This document shows, in pieces, positions 17,683-27,216 of a DNA stretch of 64,000 nucleotides. Origin of the DNA: Peribacillus sp. FSL H8-0477 (GTDB lineage: Bacteria > Bacillota > Bacilli > Bacillales > DSM-1321); the NCBI RefSeq assembly GCF_038002765.1, contig NZ_JBBODE010000002.1:1612001-1676000 (forward strand). Direction: 5' to 3'. Position numbers and translations under genes: made by a program. The stretch's first letter is position 1. Each line of letters begins with the position of its first letter. Below the pieces are notes generated by a model, which was given only the letters and a program-made list of their open reading frames with translations, searched no databases and was not told the DNA's origin.

Positions 17683-17706
17683 GAAAAGAAAAAGGAGTTG
17701 GCAAAT

Positions 17707-19620
17707 TTGAGTAAAAAAATTGGGTTTGCTTTTATGATTGTCATGATCATCATTTCTGCCATCTTTACTTCTGATTTTACCGTCCACGCAAAAAATCACG
17801 GAAAAAGTATGACTGTAGTGAATAACCTAACTTCGTATCAACTTACACATGATTCTACTCGTAATAATGATCAGCTTACTTATAAAGTCTATCTTCCGAA
17901 AGGGTACGATAAGCATCGTAAAAAAGCCTATCCGGTCATCTATTTACTGCATGGAAGCAATGGCAATGAAAACAGCTATGATGATTTTTGGAAAACGCTT
18001 GATAAGATGATTCAAAAAAAGACAATAGAACCAGTAATTGCGATCGTTCCTTCAACAGGTAACAGCTATTGGGTGGACTCAGAGAAATATGGCCACTATG
18101 AATCTGCTGTTATCAAAGATCTCATTCCAGCTATAGATAAAAAATACCACACTATCGCAAACCGTTCAGGAAGATATCTTACGGGTTACTCTATGGGCGG
18201 TTACGGCGCGCTTAGGTATTCTTTGGTTTATCCAGAACTGTTTTCAGGTACCGCTTTATTAAGTCCTGCTATTCAAAACCAAGAACCTCCAGAAACATCT
18301 GGTGCAGTACAAAGAGGGAGTTTTGGAGACCCATTTGATTTGGACCTGTGGAATGCTAAAAATTATCCAACTGCGATTGATTCATATGTTTTACAGCCAT
18401 ATAGGGTGCCAATCTACATTGCAACAGGAGATGATGATTGGAATCATCTAAGTGAAAAAGAAGAGTTACCATCTGATGCAGCTAAATATAATTTGGAAGT
18501 TCAAGCTGTCCAACTTTATCAGGAGCTTCATCGGAAAAATCTCTTTCAAGTGGATTTCCCAAAATGGGGAGACGTTCCATCAAGCCCGGCAGAACTTCGA
18601 ATCATGGATGGCGGTCATGGTAAAGAGGTATGGCATCAAGGTTTTGAAGAAGGAGTGAAGTATTTATTTGACAAAAAAGGAAGTGAGCAATCCGCATCTG
18701 TTTACGATCCAAAACAATATCAGACTAAAAAGAACGGGAAGGTAACGACAGAAACCTTTACAGCATCCAGTCTGGTTAACGATTCTACTCCAGGGCTGGA
18801 CCAGTTAACGTATAACATGTATCTGCCGCCTGGATATAATAAGAAAAATAAATACCCAGTGGTATATTTGCTGCACGGAAGCAGTGGAAATGCAGAAAGC
18901 TGGAATTCATTTTGGCCAATCATGGATAAAATGATAGAACAGAAGAAGACTCGTCCGTTTATAGCGATTGCACCGATAACTGGGAATAGCTATTGGGTTA
19001 ATTCACATAAATATGGAGCAGTTGAGTCAGCCATTATCAACGATCTAATCCCTAAAATTGAGAAGGAACATAGTACGATAGCATCCAGGGAAGGCAGAGG
19101 GCTAATCGGTTTTTCTATGGGCGGTTATGGAGCCTTACGTTATTCGCTCACTTACCCTGACTTGTTTGCCGGTACGACTTTACTTAGCCCTGCTATTCAA
19201 GATAAGGTGGCCCCAGCTACTTCAGGAGCTGTAGAAAGAGGATCATTTGGAGAGCCTTTTGATTCGAAAGTCTGGGACGAACTCAATTACCCAGCTGCAC
19301 TTAAACAATATAGTAAACAACCCAATCAGGTTCCCATCTTTATCGTAACGGGAGATGATGATTGGAACCATTTAAGCGAGCAAGAAGATTTACCAGAGGA
19401 TGCGAACAAATATAATATGGAAGTGCAGGCGGTAAATCTATATCAAGCTCTTCACCGCTCAAATCTATACAACAAAGATTTTGAAAAGTGGGCGGATGTT
19501 CCAGGAAGTCCAGCAGAACTACGAATATTAAATGGAGGACATGGAATGTCAGTTTGGGCAGAGGGGTTTGAAAAGGGATTACAATATATGTTTAAAAATG
19601 GCTTAGGAAAAACTAAATAA
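17707..19620 (+). CDS. Secreted tandem esterase, two esterase-D-like domains
   Basis: TTG 17707 lies nine bases after AAGGAG; a TTG at 17698 is too close. A signal peptide (hydrophobic 7-23, likely cut after VHA) is followed by two similar alpha/beta-hydrolase domains (about 35-320 and 335-637). Each has YPVxYLLHGS, a nucleophile Ser (GYSMGG S162, GFSMGG S470), GDDDWNHLSE and a GGHG histidine. Both triads look intact. The family includes S-formylglutathione hydrolase, feruloyl and acetylxylan esterases; a secreted form points to the latter kinds. The duplication inside one chain is unusual. Confidence 0.85.
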   Translation: MSKKIGFAFMIVMIIISAIFTSDFTVHAKNHGKSMTVVNNLTSYQLTHDSTRNNDQLTYKVYLPKGYDKHRKKAYPVIYLLHGSNGNENSYDDFWKTLDKMIQKKTIEPVIAIVPSTGNSYWVDSEKYGHYESAVIKDLIPAIDKKYHTIANRSGRYLTGYSMGGYGALRYSLVYPELFSGTALLSPAIQNQEPPETSGAVQRGSFGDPFDLDLWNAKNYPTAIDSYVLQPYRVPIYIATGDDDWNHLSEKEELPSDAAKYNLEVQAVQLYQELHRKNLFQVDFPKWGDVPSSPAELRIMDGGHGKEVWHQGFEEGVKYLFDKKGSEQSASVYDPKQYQTKKNGKVTTETFTASSLVNDSTPGLDQLTYNMYLPPGYNKKNKYPVVYLLHGSSGNAESWNSFWPIMDKMIEQKKTRPFIAIAPITGNSYWVNSHKYGAVESAIINDLIPKIEKEHSTIASREGRGLIGFSMGGYGALRYSLTYPDLFAGTTLLSPAIQDKVAPATSGAVERGSFGEPFDSKVWDELNYPAALKQYSKQPNQVPIFIVTGDDDWNHLSEQEDLPEDANKYNMEVQAVNLYQALHRSNLYNKDFEKWADVPGSPAELRILNGGHGMSVWAEGFEKGLQYMFKNGLGKTK

Positions 19621-19686
19621 GAAAAGTAACAGCCTTGACTTCCTCTCTCAAACCGTTTTTGATTAACGTAAAGGGGGGAAGATGAA

Positions 19687-19917
19687 ATGCATAGCGTAAC
19701 CATCATAGACAGCATTTTAACAGAATACAATACTCTATTTGTGAAAATAAAGGGATATGATTCGAACGGTAACCGACCCTTCGAAGGAGAAATAAAGTTT
19801 ATCGGAGGAAGACCTTACGGGGATTTAGTCCATCACAAGAGATCAAGCCTGTCACCAGAGTGTCGAGACTATGTAATTGAAACATTAATGAGTAAATTCT
19901 TACGAGAAGAATTCTAA
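19687..19917 (+). CDS. Hypothetical 76-residue protein
   Basis: The ATG follows AAGGGGGGAAGATGA, and the gene ends at a strong terminator, so it is probably real. The protein is soluble, beta-rich at first (MHSVTIIDSILTEYNTLFVKIKGYD) with a helical end (RDYVIETLMSKFLREEF). I do not recognise the family. It stands alone behind the esterase gene. Confidence 0.6.
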   Translation: MHSVTIIDSILTEYNTLFVKIKGYDSNGNRPFEGEIKFIGGRPYGDLVHHKRSSLSPECRDYVIETLMSKFLREEF

Positions 19918-19966
19918 AAAGAGTAAGCATTAGAAAAGGTGAGAACTTCTAATGCTTACTCTTTTT
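19916..19966 (+). terminator. Strong terminator
   Basis: A 20-base nearly perfect stem (AAAAAGAGTAAGCATTAGAA and its complement) ends in TTTTT. The A run on the left also allows it to work in the other direction. Confidence 0.92.
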
Positions 19967-20161
19967 AATTTATACAAGTACTCTAACGAAATTCTCTTAT
20001 CATGGAGTAACCATTATATAAAGATTATAAAAATCTTTTAGTAGAAAAAAGTAAACAGAGTCCACAATGAAAAAATGAATAGATAGACCTGTTTTTTTAT
20101 GGCTATTATAGATAGTAAAATAAGAAAATATAACTAAATTATATTTTCAGAATAATTATAG

Positions 20162-20191
20162 TCGACAATAACCGACAAGATATGGTATTAT
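20162..20191 (+). promoter_or_regulatory. Promoter of candidate sRNA B with CGACA repeats
   Basis: TCGACA and TATTAT are 18 bases apart, with CCGACA starting 10 bases after the first hexamer. This mirrors the promoter at 9101-9129. The stretch 19967-20161 is AT-rich and shows no gene. Confidence 0.55.
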
Positions 20192-20197
20192 GATTTT

Positions 20198-20286
20198 GAA
20201 AGATCGTAATTCTATTGCTGGAATTGCTTTCTTTTTGTTCATGTGCAGCCTAACTCGCTCAAACGGGTTGGGCTGCATTTTTTTGT
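20198..20286 (+). ncRNA. Candidate small RNA B (paralogue of 9136)
   Basis: The sequence repeats the layout of sRNA A: hairpin GTAATTC / GAATTGC with a longer loop, the strand TTTCTTTTTGTTCATGT, and a terminator GCAGCC-AAC / GTT-GGCTGC followed by ATTTTTTT. From GGAATTGC to GCAGCC only two of about 31 bases differ from copy A, while the terminator loop is unrelated. A frame encoding IAGIAFFLFMCS exists but is shifted relative to upstream sequence in copy A by the loop insertion. Confidence 0.55.
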
Positions 20287-20292
20287 TAAAAA

Positions 20293-20320
20293 AATAAACC
20301 CTTTTTTAAGGGGTTTATCG
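20293..20320 (-). terminator. Terminator of the Pmp3-like gene
   Basis: ATAAACCC / GGGTTTAT with a 9-base loop is followed on the minus strand by seven T. Confidence 0.85.
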
Positions 20321-20326
20321 AAAAAC

Positions 20327-20521
20327 TTAGTCTTGTCGTGACCTTGCATACATTTTTGCTGCTCTTTTATCTGCTTTTTTTTCATTAACTACGAGTATCG
20401 CATGGATCACACCAGGTATCCATAGAAAGATACATAAAATTAAATTTAGAACGGCTTGTACAGGCTTACCTGACAATAAAACAGCAACAGGCGGTAAAAG
20501 AATGGCCAGTAAATACATCAT
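20327..20521 (-). CDS. Pmp3/YqaE family small membrane protein
   Basis: ATG at 20521 lies nine bases after AGGAGG; a TTG 21 bases upstream is part of the leader. The 64-residue protein has two helices with the family signature LAILLPPVAVLLSGK and LNLILCIFLWIPGVIHAILVV, then a basic tail. Pmp3/YqaE proteins affect membrane potential and salt tolerance in yeast and plants; bacterial roles are less clear. Confidence 0.9.
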   Translation of the reverse strand: MMYLLAILLPPVAVLLSGKPVQAVLNLILCIFLWIPGVIHAILVVNEKKADKRAAKMYARSRQD

Positions 20522-20734
20522 TAAATGTTTCCTCCTATCCAATGTAACTAGATTTATTGGGATTGTGTATGCGTCAATTGTATCATAAAAGACCGTGGAA
20601 ATTAGAGCGTATCAAAACTCCTTTTAATGGGAACGTGTCCCCATTTTGTGGGTCTTACGTCTAATAACATGAGTCTTTGGAAATAAATACTTGTAAACGC
20701 TTTAAAAAATAATAAAGCAAGGGAAATGATAAAC

Positions 20735-20890
20735 ATGAAAAATATAAAAAGACAATCTAATGTTGATGAAGGAAGTAACAACCATTCCTGTGTTAATTGT
20801 AAAAAATCCACAATTACCGCCCGATCATTGTATTGTATAGATCACTTTGAAGCATTTTTAGAAAAGGACAAAGTAACGGTGGGAAATTAG
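20735..20890 (+). CDS. 51-residue protein with a CxxC zinc-knuckle-like motif
   Basis: ATG 20735 lies nine bases after AAGGGA. The peptide has CVNCKKSTITARSLYCIDHF: two cysteines as CxxC, a third cysteine and a nearby histidine, which could hold one zinc ion. The frame ends before a terminator at 20939. I do not recognise the family. A minus-strand frame over the same bases lacks such features. Confidence 0.5.
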   Translation: MKNIKRQSNVDEGSNNHSCVNCKKSTITARSLYCIDHFEAFLEKDKVTVGN

Positions 20891-20938
20891 TTGTCGCCAG
20901 AAAGGGTTCGGACTGCTTCTACTAGATGAATGGAAATC

Positions 20939-20966
20939 CCCAATTTCTTGCTGAGATTGGGTTTTT
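20939..20966 (+). terminator. Terminator
   Basis: CCCAAT / ATTGGG with an 11-base loop is followed by six T. It fits the end of the small gene at 20735. Confidence 0.75.
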
Positions 20967-21010
20967 TAATGTAGGAATTGACGATAGAGCTTAAAAGCTT
21001 GATTGGTAAT

Positions 21011-21175
21011 AAAAGAATAAGGAGCTGATAACGAGCAGCAGGGATACATTTGAAAGCAGGCTTCGGAAATATTATGTGTTGAGTGAATATGGGGTGGAAA
21101 TCTTTTTGCAGTTGAAAATGGAATGAATCAAAAACTCGAAAGAACTATATGTCTTATTAAAAGAGGATGATGAAG
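21011..21175 (+). pseudogene. 3' remnant of a PadR regulator gene
   Basis: A frame without a start reads ...RDTFESRLRKYYVLSEYGVEIFLQLKMEW, the wing and following helix of a PadR winged-helix domain (RKYYxLxEyG). A one-base deletion after KME changes frame, where NQKLER continues to a stop. The N-terminal DNA-reading helices are missing. PadR genes of this kind usually stand before HAAS-domain genes, as here. Confidence 0.6.
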
Positions 21176-21538
21176 ATGAATTTAATTGAGGTGTATATTC
21201 ATGAAGTCGTTCGGAGGCTGCCTGAAAAAAAACGTCAATATATAGCCCTTGAATTATAGTCGACGATTGAAGATATGCTGCCCGAAGATTTCAGTGAAAA
21301 AGAGGGAAAGCAAGTTCTTGAAAATTTGGAGTCCAGTTATATTGGCCAGCGGGTACCCGACCAACCTAAGCATCTTATCGGCCCGCGCTATTATGATACG
21401 TATGTCACGGTATTAAAAATGATCGTGCCTATTGCCGCGATCTTTGCGATGATTTCGTTGATTGCCGTAATTTTTATGGGCTATCGAGAAGAGGAATCGA
21501 TCCTCAGTACCTTTATAAATTTGTTTAGTTCATACTGA
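21176..21538 (+). pseudogene. HAAS-domain membrane protein, interrupted and truncated
   Basis: ATG 21176 starts MNLIEVYIHEVVRRLPEKKRQ, followed at 21257-21259 by an in-frame TAG; the frame goes on with STIEDMLPEDFSEKEGKQVL, a DQPKHLIGPRYYDTYVTVLKM segment and one hydrophobic helix before stopping. This is the HAAS signalling domain plus the first helix; full proteins of the family are about 300 or more residues with several helices. The gene is therefore broken twice. A restart at ATG 21275 is possible but has no ribosome site. Confidence 0.7.
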
Positions 21539-21654
21539 TTTAAATTGCAGCTGCGATGCAGGTGCATTTTTTTGTGTTTCAGAAAGGTTGTCCACACAAA
21601 AAAGAGACATAAAGAATACTCTAAGATAGGGAGGTGTGGGATGGGGGATATTAA

Positions 21655-22041
21655 ATGAATGAAGATATAAATAAAAAAAATAGGATCGTACAAAAAGAAC
21701 TCATCATCCAGTTAAAAACCCTTATTGAACGAATTATCGCAGAACAAGAAAATATAGCAGCCCAATTAGATGTAGTAAAACAAGGAATTGAGCATATAAT
21801 GGTCAGCCAACAAGAGCTACAAAATTTATTCAGCAGACAAATCCAAATAAACCATGATATTCATGCTGATAATAATAATATGATTTCTACACTCTTGAAA
21901 ATTGTAGATTCTAACTCGAAGTCTAAAGCAAAATTAAAAGTAAAGACATTAGAGCTAGAAGAAAAGGTATTGCTTGGTATATTTGGTACTGGAGGATTGG
22001 CAGGAATAATTGCAGCAATTGTCAGTTTACTAAATAGCTGA
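21655..22041 (+). CDS. Coiled-coil protein with C-terminal membrane helix
   Basis: The 128-residue protein has long heptad-like helices (about residues 12-105) and a final hydrophobic glycine-rich helix (LLGIFGTGGLAGIIAAIVSLL). This layout recalls XhlA-type proteins that work with holins, but I cannot claim the family. GGGGGA precedes the ATG at eight bases. It stands alone between the broken HAAS gene and lexA. Confidence 0.55.
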   Translation: MNEDINKKNRIVQKELIIQLKTLIERIIAEQENIAAQLDVVKQGIEHIMVSQQELQNLFSRQIQINHDIHADNNNMISTLLKIVDSNSKSKAKLKVKTLELEEKVLLGIFGTGGLAGIIAAIVSLLNS

Positions 22042-22075
22042 TTGAAAATAAAAGAAAGTAACATCTCCTAAATAT

Positions 22076-22118
22076 GAATCTAGTTTATGTAATAGGATGA
22101 TTTACATAAACTAGATTC
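22076..22118. repeat. 17-base perfect inverted repeat
   Basis: GAATCTAGTTTATGTAA is followed after nine bases by its exact complement. No T run follows on either strand, so it is not a normal terminator; an RNA hairpin or a protein-binding site is possible. Confidence 0.6.
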
Positions 22119-22145
22119 TGAGATGGAGTTCTTAAAAAACTACAT

Positions 22146-22170
22146 AAAAAAAGAGCAATTAAGCTCTCTT
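22146..22170 (-). terminator. Terminator of lexA
   Basis: AGAGC / GCTCT with a six-base loop and six T on the minus strand directly after the lexA stop. Confidence 0.8.
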
Positions 22171-22792
22171 AGTGGATGGTTCTATATAAGCCGATTACTT
22201 TACCGAGCAGAGTAACATTGCGAAGAATAATCGGTTCCATACTCGAGTTTTCCGGTTGTAAACGGATATAGTCTTTTTCTTTAAAGAATCGTTTAACTGT
22301 TGCTTCATTTTCTTCTGTCATGGCAACGACAATATCTCCATTGTTTGCAGAACTTTGTTGTCTGACGATGACATAGTCCCCATCATGAATACCAGCTTCT
22401 ATCATACTTTCTCCCATAATTTCAAGCATAAATACTTGATCATCATGCGCAACCATTGACTCTGGAAGTGGGAAATATTCTTCTATGTTCTCAATGGCTG
22501 TAATAGGCATACCAGCGGTTACTTTACCGAGTAAAGGAACATTAATAACATTGCTTTTAGGTATATTATTCATTTCTTCTTGACCGAGTATTTCTATGGC
22601 ACGGGGCTTAGTTGGGTCTCTTCGGATTAATCCTTTACTTTCAAGACGGGAAAGATGACCATGAACCGTGGAACTGGATGCTAAACCTACAGCTTCTCCG
22701 ATTTCTCTGACAGACGGCGGATATCCCTTGGAACGGACTTCATCTTTAATGAAATTTAAGATGTCTTGTTGGCGCTTTGATAGTTTAGTCAT
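22169..22792 (-). CDS. lexA: LexA repressor of the SOS response
   Basis: The 207-residue protein has the N-terminal winged helix ([37 protein letters not shown]), the self-cleavage site A93-G94 (VTAGMP) and the catalytic pair S129 (GESM) and K167 (TVKRF). It represses damage genes until RecA on single-stranded DNA promotes cleavage. It is divergent from yneA, as in B. subtilis, and LexA boxes lie between the two genes. Confidence 0.98.
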   Translation of the reverse strand: MTKLSKRQQDILNFIKDEVRSKGYPPSVREIGEAVGLASSSTVHGHLSRLESKGLIRRDPTKPRAIEILGQEEMNNIPKSNVINVPLLGKVTAGMPITAIENIEEYFPLPESMVAHDDQVFMLEIMGESMIEAGIHDGDYVIVRQQSSANNGDIVVAMTEENEATVKRFFKEKDYIRLQPENSSMEPIILRNVTLLGKVIGLYRTIH

Positions 22793-22874
22793 TTTGGCAC
22801 CTCATTTGCTAATTTTTCTTACTATGATTATATCATGGCAAAATTAAAGATACAAACATAAGTTCTAATATCGC

Positions 22875-22904
22875 TTGACTAGAAACAAATGTTCGGTTTA
22901 TAAT
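22875..22904 (+). promoter_or_regulatory. Promoter of the yneA-yneB-ynzC operon
   Basis: TTGACT and TATAAT are 18 bases apart. A LexA box lies in the spacer, so LexA would block RNA polymerase. Confidence 0.75.
22882..22895. promoter_or_regulatory. LexA (Cheo/DinR) box 1
   Basis: GAAACAAATGTTCG matches the consensus CGAACRNRYGTTYC except at the outer left and right bases. Its right half GTTCG is intact. Confidence 0.65.
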
Positions 22905-22918
22905 CTAATTATAGCAAA

Positions 22919-22932
22919 CGAACAAACATTCG
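22919..22932. promoter_or_regulatory. LexA (Cheo/DinR) box 2
   Basis: CGAACAAACATTCG has a perfect left half CGAAC and ATTCG on the right (A for the first G). It lies just before the yneA ribosome site. Confidence 0.7.
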
Positions 22933-22949
22933 CTTTTGGAGGGATTCTC

Positions 22950-23261
22950 ATGAAGTCTTTATTTAAAAATTACACTTACACACTAGCCTTGGCTGGACTG
23001 GTAGCAATTATTTCATTATTATTTTCCTTAAATATAAATCCAGAAAAAATGGATGAATATCTTTCTGTGACATTAAAAGAAACCGATAACGTGTCGACAA
23101 TTGTTGAACAATACAATACTGGGGAATTGACAAAGCGGCAATTCATTGATTGGATAGAAGAGAATAATAGAGTTTATGCCAATACACTGGAACCGGGAGA
23201 TACAATTGTGATTCCTGTATCGCAAAACCATGAGGTTATAAAGGTTGCCAGCCGAGATTAA
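22950..23261 (+). CDS. yneA: SOS cell-division suppressor YneA
   Basis: ATG 22950 follows GGAGGG; the open frame from 22875 has no ribosome site. The 103-residue protein has an N-terminal membrane helix (residues 10-28) and a LysM-like domain from about 40 to 95 (ETDNVSTIVEQYN, LEPGDTIVIPV). YneA delays division during DNA damage and is controlled by LexA. The position next to lexA and before yneB fits exactly. Confidence 0.92.
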   Translation: MKSLFKNYTYTLALAGLVAIISLLFSLNINPEKMDEYLSVTLKETDNVSTIVEQYNTGELTKRQFIDWIEENNRVYANTLEPGDTIVIPVSQNHEVIKVASRD

Positions 23262-23309
23262 CATAAGTATGTAAAGAAGTGTTTTTGTAGAAAAATGAAA
23301 TATTTATAA

Positions 23310-23987
<678 letters not shown>

Positions 23988-24055
23988 AACTTGTTTTTTT
24001 ATGTTTCTTTATATAACATGGCAGTATCATTTATATAAAGGAGTACAGTACAATT

Positions 24056-24292
24056 ATGCTATCAAAAGAAAAAATGGCAAGGATTAATGAACTTTCAAGA
24101 AAGTCTAAAGATGCGGGTCTAACACAAGAAGAAGCCAAAGAGCAGACACAACTTAGAGGGGAATACCTTCAGACGTTTAGAAAGTCAATGGCAGATACCT
24201 TAGAGAATGTCACTGTGGTTGACCCTGAAGGTAATGACGTTACACCAGAAAAATTAAAAATGATAAAAGAAAATAAAAACAAACTTCATTGA
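24056..24292 (+). CDS. ynzC: YnzC (DUF896) protein
   Basis: The 78-residue helical protein starts MLSKEKMARINELSRKSK and has LTQEEAKEQTQLRGEYLQTFR, the DUF896 signature. It is the third gene of the yneA operon in B. subtilis and has no firm function. AAGGAG precedes the ATG. Confidence 0.93.
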   Translation: MLSKEKMARINELSRKSKDAGLTQEEAKEQTQLRGEYLQTFRKSMADTLENVTVVDPEGNDVTPEKLKMIKENKNKLH

Positions 24293-24348
24293 TTTACTGA
24301 TTTAACTATTACTAAATTTAAGGGATAGAAATAAATCAGCTGTTAAGG

Positions 24349-24378
24349 GATTACATTTTGAATGTAATTCTTTTTTTA
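24349..24378 (+). terminator. Terminator of the yneA operon
   Basis: GATTACATT / AATGTAATT with a three-base loop and seven T. Confidence 0.85.
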
Positions 24379-24540
24379 GTTCATTCTATATTAGAATAAG
24401 TTTTTGTGAAGATTTATAGGAAAGGTGAAATTCTTCATCATTTATTCACAATCCCCTTTGAAATCAAGGTAATATAGTTGTTTTTATTTAGTTTGCACTA
24501 TAATATAAAGAGGAATATGAGAAAGAAAGGATGTTTACTT

Positions 24541-26547
24541 ATGTCTAATTCTATAAATACGCTTTCAATTAACACAATCCGTACACTTTCTATTGATGCT
24601 ATTGAAAAAGCTAATTCTGGTCATCCAGGGATGCCGATGGGCGCTGCACCAATGGCATATACACTATGGACCCAATTTATGAACCATAACCCGAAAAATC
24701 CAAATTGGTTTAACCGCGATCGCTTTGTATTGTCTGCTGGTCATGGTTCTATGCTTTTATACAGTCTATTACACTTAGCTGGATATGGATTAACGATTGA
24801 TGATTTAAAAAGTTTCCGTCAATGGGACAGCTTAACACCTGGACATCCTGAGTTTGGTCACACAGCTGGTGTTGATGCAACAACAGGACCACTTGGTCAA
24901 GGGATTGCAATGGCAGTAGGTATGGCAATGGCTGAACGTCATTTGGCTGCTACTTATAACCGTGATTCATACAATGTTGTTGATCACTATACATATGGTA
25001 TTTGTGGAGATGGGGACTTAATGGAAGGTGTTTCTGCTGAAGCAGCTTCACTTGCAGCTCACTTGCAACTAGGCCGTCTGGTAGTTCTATATGATTCAAA
25101 TGATATTTCGTTAGATGGAGATCTTAATAAGTCTTTCAGTGAATCAGTTGAAGACCGTTTTAAAGCATACGGTTGGCAATACCTGCGTGTTGAGGATGGC
25201 AACGATCTTACTGCAATTGCTGAAGCGCTGGAAGCCTCTAAAACAGATGAAACACGTCCAACACTTATCGAAGTGAAGACGGTAATCGGTTATGGTTCGC
25301 CAAACCGTTCTGGTAAATCAGCAGTTCATGGTGCACCGCTTGGTTCGGATGAATTGAAACTCACTAAGGACGCTTACAAATGGACATTTGAAAAAGATTT
25401 CCATGTACCAGAAGAAGTTTATGAACACTTCAAAAAGGCTTGTGTTGAAGCTGGAAGCAACAAAGAAACTGAGTGGAATACACTTTTCAATGAATACAAA
25501 ACTGCTTATCCAGAGCTTGCTCAGCAATTAGAGGGAGCCATTAACAACGAACTTCCTGAAGGTTGGGATAAAGACATTCCAGTTTATGAAGAAGGAAAAA
25601 GTCTTGCATCTCGTGCGTCAAGCGGAGAAGTGCTAAACGGCATTTCAAAAAACCTTCCTAGTTTGTTTGGTGGTTCAGCTGACTTAGCTGGATCAAATAA
25701 TACGATGATTAAAGGTGCAGAAGACTTTACTCCTGCTGACTATGCGGGCCGAAATATCTGGTTTGGAGTTCGGGAATTTGCAATGGGTGCAGCTCTCAAC
25801 GGAATGATGCTTCACGGCGGCGTACATGCTTTTGGCGGAACGTTCTTCGTGTTCTCAGACTATCTGCGTCCAGCTATTCGTCTTGCAGCTATTATGAAAT
25901 TACCTGTAACGTATGTATTTACTCACGACAGCGTGGCAGTTGGTGAAGATGGTCCTACTCATGAACCGGTTGAACAATTAGCAGCATTACGTGCTATGCC
26001 GGATTTAGGTGTCATTCGTCCAGCAGATGGCAATGAAGTAGCGGCAGCATGGAGAACAGCTATTGAGTCAACTGATCGTCCTACAGCGCTTATCCTTACT
26101 CGTCAAAACCTTCCAACACTTAAAAATACGGCTGAATTGGCGTATGAGGGTGTTAGAAAAGGCGGTTACATCGTATCTGCTTCTAAAAAAGAACAAGCTG
26201 ATGTACTTTTAATCGCTACTGGTTCTGAAGTTAATCTTGCTGTTTCAGCGCAAGCAAAATTAGCAGAAGAAAATATTGATGCTGCTGTTATCAGCATGCC
26301 ATCATGGGATCGTTTTGAAGATCAGTCTAAAGAATACAGACAAAGTGTCATAAACCCAGCTGTTAAAAAACGTCTAGGTATTGAAATGGCTTCTCCATTC
26401 GGATGGGACCGTTATACAGGAGATGAAGGAGAAATTCTTGCCATTAATCGTTTTGGTGCATCTGCACCAGGTAACAAAATTATGGAAGAATTCGGTTTCA
26501 CTGTTGATAACGTAGTTTCACGCGTGAAAGCACTTGTTCAAGAATAA
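24541..26547 (+). CDS. tkt: Transketolase
   Basis: The 668-residue enzyme has [11 protein letters not shown] near residue 28, the thiamine diphosphate motif GDGDLMEG (about 155-162), the pyrimidine domain ([33 protein letters not shown]) and the C-terminal domain. It moves two-carbon units in the pentose phosphate pathway with magnesium and thiamine diphosphate. ATG 24541 follows AAAGGATG; an upstream frame to 24478 is leader sequence. A TATAAT at about 24500 is a possible -10. Confidence 0.98.
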   Translation: MSNSINTLSINTIRTLSIDAIEKANSGHPGMPMGAAPMAYTLWTQFMNHNPKNPNWFNRDRFVLSAGHGSMLLYSLLHLAGYGLTIDDLKSFRQWDSLTPGHPEFGHTAGVDATTGPLGQGIAMAVGMAMAERHLAATYNRDSYNVVDHYTYGICGDGDLMEGVSAEAASLAAHLQLGRLVVLYDSNDISLDGDLNKSFSESVEDRFKAYGWQYLRVEDGNDLTAIAEALEASKTDETRPTLIEVKTVIGYGSPNRSGKSAVHGAPLGSDELKLTKDAYKWTFEKDFHVPEEVYEHFKKACVEAGSNKETEWNTLFNEYKTAYPELAQQLEGAINNELPEGWDKDIPVYEEGKSLASRASSGEVLNGISKNLPSLFGGSADLAGSNNTMIKGAEDFTPADYAGRNIWFGVREFAMGAALNGMMLHGGVHAFGGTFFVFSDYLRPAIRLAAIMKLPVTYVFTHDSVAVGEDGPTHEPVEQLAALRAMPDLGVIRPADGNEVAAAWRTAIESTDRPTALILTRQNLPTLKNTAELAYEGVRKGGYIVSASKKEQADVLLIATGSEVNLAVSAQAKLAEENIDAAVISMPSWDRFEDQSKEYRQSVINPAVKKRLGIEMASPFGWDRYTGDEGEILAINRFGASAPGNKIMEEFGFTVDNVVSRVKALVQE

Positions 26548-26558
26548 GTAAAAATATG

Positions 26559-26587
26559 GCTGACACCTTTATTGGTGTCAGCTTTTA
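26559..26587 (+). terminator. Terminator of tkt
   Basis: GCTGACACC / GGTGTCAGC with a six-base loop, then TTTTATT. Confidence 0.92.
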
Positions 26588-26689
26588 TTGATTTTTCGAC
26601 AAAAATAGTATGGGTTTCCTCCATGATTCAACATACCTTTTCATGACTTGCTTATATAATAGTAAAAAGGAATGCAGGGAGGCAATTTT

Positions 26690-27130
26690 ATGAGAAATTA
26701 TCAGATCTATCTGATCGAAGATGAATTCGCCATGCATTATTACGGCAGAGAAAAATTGTTTTTCAATTTGTTTTTGGAATATATTAACTCAAATGGTTAT
26801 CATAAAAGTATCTTGCAAAAACAAATCGAATATGTGACGAAAGACATTCCTTTTAGTAAATTGTCTAAGGCAATTGCTGAGAGAAGGAACCCGACGCATG
26901 ATCATGTATCGGAAAATGATGTGTATTATACAGAAACTAAAAATGGGACAAGTAAAGCAGCGCTAGTCATCGGTAAAGATTATCTGCATTTAAAATCCGA
27001 AGGAACTTACGAAGCAGAAACTGAATTTTTTGAAAGTATTCGAAAATGCGAATCTGGATTTTTAGCGTTAGATTTTGAAAACAATCATTTTGGATGGCTA
27101 AAACCCGTGAAAGAAAGAAAATTTGTCTAA
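26690..27130 (+). CDS. sirA: Sporulation inhibitor of replication SirA
   Basis: ATG 26690 follows AGGGAGG. The 146-residue protein (MRNYQIYLIEDEFAMHYYGREKLFFNLF) is SirA (YneE), which binds domain I of DnaA and stops new replication rounds when sporulation starts. It lies between tkt and yneF, as in B. subtilis. A Spo0A box is expected from the known regulation but was not resolved. Confidence 0.92.
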   Translation: MRNYQIYLIEDEFAMHYYGREKLFFNLFLEYINSNGYHKSILQKQIEYVTKDIPFSKLSKAIAERRNPTHDHVSENDVYYTETKNGTSKAALVIGKDYLHLKSEGTYEAETEFFESIRKCESGFLALDFENNHFGWLKPVKERKFV

Positions 27131-27216
27131 AGATAGGGCATATTGGCTTGAAGTATTGTATAATAATCTTTGGTCTAGTACACTGTTTATAGACAACATG
27201 AAGGAGGAAAGATAGT

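Noticed and set aside
20602-20811. 69-codon hydrophobic minus-strand frame
   Set aside because: The plus strand has a better small gene with ribosome site, cysteine motif and terminator.
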